The notes beneath the pieces are model-generated. The model had not been told where the DNA came from, ran no database searches, and saw nothing but the letters and a program-made list of their open reading frames with translations. Below, piece after piece: positions 4,775 through 9,365 of a stretch of DNA of 9,365 nt (position 1 is the stretch's first letter; the number at the start of each line of letters is the position of its first letter). The translations under genes were made by a program, and so were the position numbers. The stretch lies in assembly GCA_001796995.1 (NCBI GenBank), contig MGOB01000065.1, positions 1,529 to 10,893 on the forward strand, read 5' to 3'. The stretch comes from Chloroflexi bacterium RBG_16_68_14 (GTDB lineage Bacteria > Chloroflexota > Dehalococcoidia > DSTF01 > RBG-16-68-14).

Positions 4775-7543
4775 TTAACCCATCAAACATGACCAGCGAA
4801 CCGCGGCCAGCACACGTGAGAGTGCCCACCTCGCGAGGTTGATGGCTGCGGCGTCGTCCGTCCTGGCTTCCACGGGCGGTGGCGGAATCGGCCCGCCGAC
4901 CACGTAGCGGTCGAGCGCCGTCACCAGCCTCTCGAGGCCGAACAGCTCAACGCCACATCTGCCGCTGCCCACAGCACTGTCGGTGTCACCGTCGGCGCTC
5001 CGCGTGGCCGTTGGTGTCCGGGTCAGCGTCACCGTCCGCGTCACCGTTGCCGTGCGGGTGAGCGTGGCAGTGCGGGTGACGGTCGGCGTGCGCGTGGCCG
5101 TCCGCGTTGGGCTCATCGTCGCGGTGCGCGTGGGCGTGCGGGTGAGCGTCGCCGTCGGCGTGCGGGTCACCGTCCGCGTCAGCGTCGCCGTCCGGGTTAG
5201 CGTCACCGTCCGCGTGGCCGTTGGCGTCCGCGTCAGCGTCACCGTCCGCGTCGCCGTCCGCGTCGGGCTCATCGTCGCGGTGCGCGTGGGCGTGCGGGTG
5301 AGCGTCGCCGTCGGCGTGCGGGTCACCGTCCGCGTCAGCGTGGCCGTCAGCGTGGCCGTTGAGGTCCGCGTCAGCGTTGCCGTGCGCGTCAGCGTTGCCG
5401 TCCGGGTGAGCGTCGGCGTGCGCGTGGCCGTCCGCGTCGGGCTCACCGTCGCGGTGCGCGTGGGCGTGCGGGTGAGCGTCACGGTCGGCGTGCGGGTCAC
5501 CGTCCGCGTCAGCGTGGCCGTCAGCGTGGCCGTTGAGGTCCGCGTCAGCGTTGCCGTGCGCGTCAGCGTTGCCGTCCGGGTCAGCGTCGACGTCCGCGTC
5601 AGCGTCGGCGTGCGCGTGAGCGTCACCGTCCGCGTGGCCGTCCGCGTCGGGCTCACCGTCGCGGTGCGCGTGGGCGTACGGGTGAGCGTGGCAGTCGACG
5701 TGCGGGTCACCGTCCGGGTCAGCGTCGACGTCCGCGTCAGCGTTGCCGTCCGGGTCAGCGTCGACGTCCGCGTCAGCGTCGGCGTGCGCGTGAGCGTCAC
5801 CGTCCGCGTGGCCGTTGGCGTCCGCGTCAGCGTCACCGTCCGCGTCGCCGTCCGCGTCGGGGTGGCGGTGGGCGTGGAGATGGTCAGGAGATCCGTAGCG
5901 GTGCTCGACTGGTGGCCAAAGTTGTTGGTGGAGCGCGTGCCGAACGTATGCGTCCCGCCGTCCACAGGTGTCGGTGGAGTGAAGGTATACGCCTCGCTTT
6001 CTTCGTCGAAGGCGCCGTCGCCGGGTACCACGCCGTCGCTGGTGAACACACCCCCGTCGAGGTTCCACTCCGCCCCCGCCGCCTTAGAGATGGTTACGGG
6101 ACTCGGACAGCGGGAAGACCAGGGGTTAGAGTTGCATCCTCCAGGTGGGAACGGGGTGTTGCCGGCCGAAGCCAAATAGGTCGGCGTGGTGTCTGAGGTA
6201 GGGTCGGGCGAATACGGGGTGAGCGAGACTGTTGAAGTCCGCACGACATCAACGACGGTCCCGACTGGATTGCGCCATCCAACGGCTGCGCGCGCTGAGG
6301 TTGAGACGTCGACTGCTGAATTGACCTGTTCCGCTACCTCCCCCATGATAGACAGATCGCTGGTGCCGCCGTTGTTGCAGGAGGTGTTGGCCACATTGAG
6401 ATACCCCGAGGTGTGGGTCGGCAAGCACCCGGACGCCGCGTACTCGTCCAGGGCGCCAAAGATGTGACCAGTCTCGTGGGCGGTCACTAGGTTCATCAAG
6501 CCGATTCCCCAGCCGTCGTTATCGTAGGTCATCACCATGAAAGGCCCGTTCAGGTAGGCGTAGGCGAAGTAGCCGTTGGAGAAACTTCCATCCCCGTCGT
6601 TCAGACTGTCGACCACGAAGATGAGGAACCCCCAGTCCGCGCCGAAGGTGCTCCTTCGGCTGTGCGCGAACGAACGGGCTACTGAGGAGTAGTTGCTGGT
6701 GGTGGCAGGGAATCCCATCGCGGTCAACGTGTCGGCGGTCCACCTTCCCTCATCGGACTGGGGACGGGTGATAGGTTCACAGGAAGTCGGCTGGCTGCCC
6801 CGATTGTCCATGACAAAGCTCAAAGGGCTGGGGCTGCCAGAGCGCGACGTCCAGAAGGCCAGGCCAGCGCTGATCTCACTCAGGACGGTGGTCTGGCGGG
6901 CCGCGCTCCAGTTCTCGGTCTGTACGTCGGCGGGCGCACAGTTGCCAGAGCCGCCGCTCGATTCCACAAAGATGACGCTTGCCACGGCGGTCCCTGCCAT
7001 GAACTCGCTGGTCTGCGTAGAGGTTGGAGCACCAGGGATTGTCGCTTCCCCCGGCGGCTCGGGGGGAGGGATCAGGGTGTCCGGCCCCTGGGGCTCTGGC
7101 GGCGTCCCGGGCGGGCTGCCAGCGGCTATAGGATCTGGAACTCCGCGGAAGACCGTGTTCCAGATATGCGCCGCCTGCTGCGCCTGCCCACCGAACGCAG
7201 TGAACGAGGCAGGGTCTACCACACCTCGTTCGATGCGTGCCACCGCCGGGTGTTCGCGGAGGGCGCGTTCAGCCTTAGGACTGAGCGTGGCTACGAAGGC
7301 GTTCGGTGGAAACGCCTGAGGGATGAGGCCGCCGTTACCCTGCGCTACGGCCATCGCTTCGTCAAAGCTGTCCGAATCCAGTGTGGACAGTATGACGAGG
7401 GCGTCATCTTGGGCTTCTTGCAGAAGGGCCGAGTTGACGGTGACCGCCGCGCGGGAAGCCTCGCTCGCGTCCCTGACCAGAAGGAGAGTAGTCGAGCCTA
7501 GCAGGCAGATGCCGAGAACTGGTAGGATTCGTCGCGCTCGCAT
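4775..7543 (-). CDS. Secreted metzincin-like zinc metalloprotease with long Thr-rich repeat stalk
   Basis: This 922-residue extracellular protein starts with a signal peptide (charged MRARR, hydrophobic 6-23). Residues ~45-110 look like a protease propeptide (an inhibitor I9-like pattern, by eye). A Pro-rich linker (~140-170) leads to a catalytic domain (~185-425) with HETGHIFGALD at 356-366, which fits HExxHxxGxxD with D366 as third zinc ligand, and a possible Met-turn, LSIMGE (397-402). A Cys pair at 373/389 may form a disulfide. Residues ~427-555 resemble a bacterial Ig-like domain. Residues ~557-847 are almost entirely Thr alternating with Arg, Pro, Ala, Val, Leu or Ser, a likely extended or glycosylated stalk. 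A 74-residue tail follows. GGGGAGGGG just upstream supports the ATG at 7543. The non-repeat part looks less GC-rich than its neighbours. The gene converges on the hot-dog gene with a 15-base gap. Exact peptidase family is uncertain. Confidence 0.87.
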   Translation of the reverse strand: MRARRILPVLGICLLGSTTLLLVRDASEASRAAVTVNSALLQEAQDDALVILSTLDSDSFDEAMAVAQGNGGLIPQAFPPNAFVATLSPKAERALREHPAVARIERGVVDPASFTAFGGQAQQAAHIWNTVFRGVPDPIAAGSPPGTPPEPQGPDTLIPPPEPPGEATIPGAPTSTQTSEFMAGTAVASVIFVESSGGSGNCAPADVQTENWSAARQTTVLSEISAGLAFWTSRSGSPSPLSFVMDNRGSQPTSCEPITRPQSDEGRWTADTLTAMGFPATTSNYSSVARSFAHSRRSTFGADWGFLIFVVDSLNDGDGSFSNGYFAYAYLNGPFMVMTYDNDGWGIGLMNLVTAHETGHIFGALDEYAASGCLPTHTSGYLNVANTSCNNGGTSDLSIMGEVAEQVNSAVDVSTSARAAVGWRNPVGTVVDVVRTSTVSLTPYSPDPTSDTTPTYLASAGNTPFPPGGCNSNPWSSRCPSPVTISKAAGAEWNLDGGVFTSDGVVPGDGAFDEESEAYTFTPPTPVDGGTHTFGTRSTNNFGHQSSTATDLLTISTPTATPTRTATRTVTLTRTPTATRTVTLTRTPTLTRTSTLTRTATLTRTSTLTRTVTRTSTATLTRTPTRTATVSPTRTATRTVTLTRTPTLTRTSTLTRTATLTRTATLTRTSTATLTATLTRTVTRTPTVTLTRTPTRTATVSPTRTATRTPTLTRTATLTRTATLTRTSTATLTATLTRTVTRTPTATLTRTPTRTATMSPTRTATRTVTLTRTPTATRTVTLTRTATLTRTVTRTPTATLTRTPTRTATMSPTRTATRTPTVTRTATLTRTATVTRTVTLTRTPTATRSADGDTDSAVGSGRCGVELFGLERLVTALDRYVVGGPIPPPPVEARTDDAAAINLARWALSRVLAAVRWSCLMG
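5003..5875 (-). repeat. Degenerate hexanucleotide tandem repeat encoding the Thr stalk
   Basis: About 870 bases built of 6-base steps, roughly CGTN-GN on the plus strand, encode Thr-X dipeptides of the protease. Higher-order copies are visible. The landmark GGGCTCA(T/C)CGTCGCGG occurs at 5109, 5265, 5439 and 5649, spaced 156, 174 and 210 bases, all multiples of six, so length changes keep the frame. A block around 5324-5400 recurs 174 bases later with almost no changes. The tract is open in other frames on both strands, which creates long spurious reading frames. Confidence 0.92.
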
Positions 7544-7789
7544 GCCGCCCCTCCCCCTCTGGTGCAGCCGGTGGTGGCCTCCCCCAAAGACGTGGCAGGC
7601 AGGTTGCTCGTCCCCCCGACCTGCAGCCCCGTCGCTCCCAACTACACATTGCGCCCGCCACAGGCCACCAGTAACGCGCCAGGTGGCTACGAGCCTCGCA
7701 CGGCGGTAAGGGGGCGGGCAAGGGCCAAATGGCCTGTTTTTGGAGCTAGCGTGGCATTGCGACAGGGCTGGGGGCTAGGCGCCGTCTAG
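7544..7789. other. Spacer upstream of the protease gene
   Basis: No coding potential is recognised. It must carry the promoter for the minus-strand protease gene, but I see no convincing -35/-10 pair. A small inverted repeat GGCCA-AA-TGGCC followed by a T-run (7723-7741) is too tight in the loop to call a terminator. Confidence 0.5.
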
Positions 7790-7980
7790 GTGTATCTCTT
7801 CTGCGAGCAGCACCGGGCGGGGGCCCTGGCCCTCCGCCGGGCGGACGACCCTTCGTCCGCCCCAGGCGGACTCAGGGCAGGCTCCGGCCGGCGCGGGCCG
7901 AGATGCGCATGCAGCTCCGCTTCATGAAGGCCTCCTCGCCGCTGTACCAGGAGACGGGCGCGGCGGCCCAGGCGCCCTAG
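7790..7980 (+). pseudogene. Frameshifted 3' fragment of a hot-dog (MaoC-like) dehydratase gene
   Basis: The stretch 7900-7953 is identical, base for base, to 4679-4732 in the intact hot-dog gene (54 bases, encoding EMRMQLRFMKASSPLYQE). The 20 bases at 7871-7890 are identical to 4649-4668. Between them one base is missing, so ADDPS...LRAGSGRR upstream and EMRMQLRFMK downstream lie in different frames. The repeat loop also differs: the 6-base GCTTCG of the intact gene is replaced by 15 bases containing GTCCGCC-CCA-GGCGGAC. Upstream of about 7838 the similarity fades and no start or domain signature remains. The downstream frame stops at 7978-7980. If read through, it would continue to a TAA at 8053-8055 (ending WLRDWNATKA), possibly a fragment of a different end. 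It is non-functional as it stands. Confidence 0.8.
7846..7882 (+). repeat. CCCTTCG...CTCAGGGCAGGC repeat, copy 3, with inner palindrome
   Basis: CGACCCTTCG and CTCAGGGCAGGC flank an inner palindrome with arms GTCCGCC (7855-7861) and GGCGGAC (7865-7871). The same arms form the core of the palindrome inside the helicase gene at 658-676, so two repeat modules are combined here. Confidence 0.7.
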
Positions 7981-8056
7981 GTCGAGAAGCCCGGGCCTGC
8001 ATCGCACAGCTCGATGCCCGGGTGGCTGCGCGACTGGAACGCGACCAAGGCCTAAC

Positions 8057-8770
8057 CTAACGCGCGAGCTTCTCCACGAACCGCCGGAACGCCGCGTTCG
8101 CCTTCCCCTTGAGCACCCCGCCGTGCCCGAAGCAGGCCGTCTCGAACTCCAGCTCGCCCAGCTTGCGGATGGAGTCTTTGGCCTGGGCCATGTCCAACGT
8201 GGACATCCCGAGGGGGGGCCGCAGGCCCAAGATGTTGGTCGCTGCGTCCCCCACGAACAGCACCCCGCCGTGGCGGGGCATCAGCACCGCGATGTGCCCC
8301 GACGTGTGCCCCGGCGTGTGCACCACCTTCAGCCCCCCGCCGATGGGCAGCTCCTCCCCGTCGGCCACCTCGTGGTCCACCGGCGCCGGCGCTAGCCTGC
8401 CGTAGATGGAAAGACGACCGACGAGGGGCCAAAGCATTTTCAACATGATGCTCTTGGGGTTGGACCGGGGCAACGGCACCGTACCCCGCACGATGGGCGC
8501 CTCCAGCGGATGGGCCCAGACATCGGCCCCGCTCGCCTCCACCAGAGCTGCCAGATTCCCCGCGTGGTCCGTGTGGTGATGGGTGAGGACGATGTGCTTC
8601 AGCTCTCCCGGGGAGTGCTTTATCTCGCTCAACGCCCGCAGGAACGTCCCCTCGCGGTTGGCCAGCCCCGAATCGACCAGTGTGATCGCTTCGTCCTCAG
8701 CCAGCAGGAACGCGTTCACGTAGAGAATCCGCACTCCGTAGATGAAGGGGAAGATCTCCTCCAAAGCCAT
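8057..8770 (-). CDS. Metallo-beta-lactamase-fold hydrolase
   Basis: This is a cytosolic MBL-fold metal-dependent hydrolase of 237 residues, a normal single-domain length. The metal-binding motif HHHTDH is at 64-69 (ligands H64, H66, D68, H69). H155 lies in HTPGHTSGH, D175 in FVGDAA and the final H216 in FGHGG, so the full binuclear set is present. The ATG at 8770 is supported by a near-perfect AGGAGGT about 6 bases upstream (8774-8780 on the minus strand). It lies downstream of a CoA-transferase gene and a thioesterase-like fragment in the same orientation, so cleavage of a thioester or lactone is plausible, but MBL proteins have very varied substrates. It ends two bases from the stop of a converging pseudogene read-through frame. 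The family is certain; the substrate is unknown. Confidence 0.93.
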   Translation of the reverse strand: MALEEIFPFIYGVRILYVNAFLLAEDEAITLVDSGLANREGTFLRALSEIKHSPGELKHIVLTHHHTDHAGNLAALVEASGADVWAHPLEAPIVRGTVPLPRSNPKSIMLKMLWPLVGRLSIYGRLAPAPVDHEVADGEELPIGGGLKVVHTPGHTSGHIAVLMPRHGGVLFVGDAATNILGLRPPLGMSTLDMAQAKDSIRKLGELEFETACFGHGGVLKGKANAAFRRFVEKLAR

Positions 8771-8967
8771 CGGTTACCTCCTGAGCTTCTCGGCGTTCCG
8801 AAGCGCGCCCCTGGCCGGGGAAGCGGCCGCCGCAGCGTCACCTCCGCCGGGCCGTCGATCAGTCGGGCCAGGACGCCGCAGGCATAGCCGCCGTTGGCCG
8901 AGTCCGGCGGGCCGCGGAACCGCCCATCGATGACGACCTGCTTCTTGCCCCCTGAGCCTTGCCCCAT
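8716..8967 (-). pseudogene. Truncated thioesterase-like N-terminal fragment
   Basis: An 83-codon frame starts at the ATG at 8967. Its first ~47 residues read like the start of a real protein (VVIDGRFRGPPDSANGGYACGVLARLIDGPAEVTLRRPLP), reminiscent of the N-terminus of acyl-CoA thioesterase-like hot-dog proteins with their GPPxSxNGGY and AEVTLRRPxP patterns. After about 8825 the resemblance stops, and the frame continues into the MBL gene, overlapping its start by 55 bases. This suggests a deletion that removed most of the gene and joined its start to the MBL ribosome site. It could still yield a short peptide. The family suggestion is from memory of sequence patterns and is tentative. Confidence 0.55.
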
Positions 8968-8973
8968 GACCCT

Positions 8974-9001
8974 CGTTCCCCGTTCCTTGTTCCTTGTTCC
9001 T
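8974..9001. repeat. Four copies of a 7-base tandem repeat
   Basis: Plus strand: CGTTCCC, CGTTCCT, TGTTCCT, TGTTCCT in direct succession, filling the gap between the CoA-transferase stop and the truncated fragment. Read in the direction of transcription it is an A/G-rich tract (AGGAACA type) ending six bases before the ATG at 8967, so it also serves as a purine-rich leader. Confidence 0.8.
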
Positions 9002-9003
9002 CG

Positions 9004-9365
9004 CTACGGTATCGCCCCCTGCTCCTTGAGGGCGCTGATCCGCTCCCAGTCGTAGCCCAGCTCCAGCAGCACCTCCTCGGTGTGCTGGCCCAGCTCCGGC
9101 GCCAGGCCGCGCGGCGCGGCCGCCGTCGCCGAGAAGTCGGCCGGCGTGGCGACGAAGGTCACCGGGCCGTCCGGGCCTGCCACCTCCGGGAACAGCCCCG
9201 CCTCGTGGGCCACCGGGTCGGCCACCACGTCGTTGACCGTGTTCACCGGCGACCACCAGACGTTCTCGCGGTCCAGGATCTCGCCCCACTCCTCCAGGCT
9301 CTTCGTCGCGAAGACCTGGTCCAGCTCCGCCACCAGCTCCGGGGCGTGCTCGCGGCGGATGTTGA
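9004..9365 (-). CDS. Family III CoA-transferase (CaiB/BaiF type), C-terminal part
   Basis: These are the last ~120 residues of a formyl-CoA/carnitine CoA-transferase-type enzyme, which moves CoA between carboxylic acids. The start lies beyond the right edge; the GTG at 9333 is an internal Val. Typical family III C-terminal features are present: the ELVAELDQVFATKSLEEWGEILDRENVWWSPVNTVNDVVADPVAHEAG stretch (a helix with an x-W-x-x-L pattern, then P-V-x-T-V-x-D-V-x-x-D-P), a small beta section and a closing LGQHTEEVLLELGYDWERISALKEQGAI helix. It reads in the same direction as the thioesterase-like fragment and the MBL hydrolase, and is probably transcribed with them. It may activate an acid for the acyl-CoA enzymes on the left of the window, but that link is inferred. 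Confidence 0.88.
   Translation of the reverse strand, partial: NIRREHAPELVAELDQVFATKSLEEWGEILDRENVWWSPVNTVNDVVADPVAHEAGLFPEVAGPDGPVTFVATPADFSATAAAPRGLAPELGQHTEEVLLELGYDWERISALKEQGAIP

Noticed and set aside
4768..4782. Small hairpin TGGGT-CTTTA-ACCCA between the convergent hot-dog and protease genes
   Set aside because: A stem of five pairs without a following T-run is too weak to call a terminator.
5003..5875. CRISPR-like array
   Set aside because: The repeats have no unique spacers; they are 6-base coding steps with irregular higher-order copies.
4986..6068. 360-codon minus-strand frame rich in Asp-Ala-Asp-His
   Set aside because: It is another frame of the same repeat tract; the apparent metal-binding look comes from the repeat composition.
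4983..6179. 398-codon plus-strand frame of VRVSVTV-type repeats
   Set aside because: It arises from the stop-free hexanucleotide repeat of the protease gene; there is no ribosome site and no non-repeat domain, whereas the minus-strand frame has a signal peptide and catalytic motif.
7323..7709. 128-codon plus-strand frame over the protease start
   Set aside because: It is antisense to the protease signal peptide region; no motif or ribosome site.
7723..7741. Inverted repeat GGCCA-AA-TGGCC followed by TGTTTTT
   Set aside because: The two-base loop and 5-bp stem make a stable intrinsic terminator unlikely, and no gene ends just upstream on that strand.

Overview
The window looks like chromosome from a high-GC, free-living bacterium, most likely an uncultured Chloroflexota-type lineage. 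This placement is inference: it rests on GC-rich codon use, a dense set of acyl-CoA enzymes, a secreted protease with a long Thr-Arg/Thr-Pro stalk, and short palindromic repeats scattered between and inside genes. No rRNA, tRNA, CRISPR array or complete insertion sequence is visible.

Layout: 1-872 (minus) is the N-terminal part of an Lhr-type DEAD/DEAH helicase that runs off the left edge, with a good sigma70-like promoter at 939-967. 873-1349 is a gene-free, palindrome-rich spacer. Then four plus-strand genes follow: an SDR dehydrogenase (1350-2135), a HAD hydrolase two bases downstream (2138-2833), an enoyl-CoA hydratase/isomerase of PaaG type (2923-3753) and a two-part hot-dog (MaoC-like) dehydratase (3842-4759). 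Converging on these is a 922-residue secreted metzincin-like metalloprotease (4775-7543, minus), whose C-terminal third is a degenerate hexanucleotide repeat. 7544-8056 holds no intact gene, but it contains a frameshifted copy of the 3' end of the hot-dog gene. On the right, in minus orientation, are the end of a family III CoA-transferase (9004-9365, partial), a truncated fragment that looks like the start of a thioesterase-type protein (8716-8967), and an intact metallo-beta-lactamase-fold hydrolase (8057-8770).

Functionally, the SDR, enoyl-CoA hydratase/isomerase, hot-dog dehydratase, CoA-transferase and MBL hydrolase fit activation, hydration/isomerisation, oxidation and thioester handling of acyl-CoA substrates, but the substrate cannot be read from the sequence. 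The protease is a separate extracellular function.

The most interesting signals are the repeats. There is a REP-like palindrome family with compensatory arm changes (four copies, one inverted pair), a CCCTTCG...CTCAGGG repeat that has become in-frame coding sequence in the hot-dog gene, and an 8-bp-arm palindrome inside the helicase gene whose core recurs in the pseudogene. I found no defence system or other clearly new multi-gene system.
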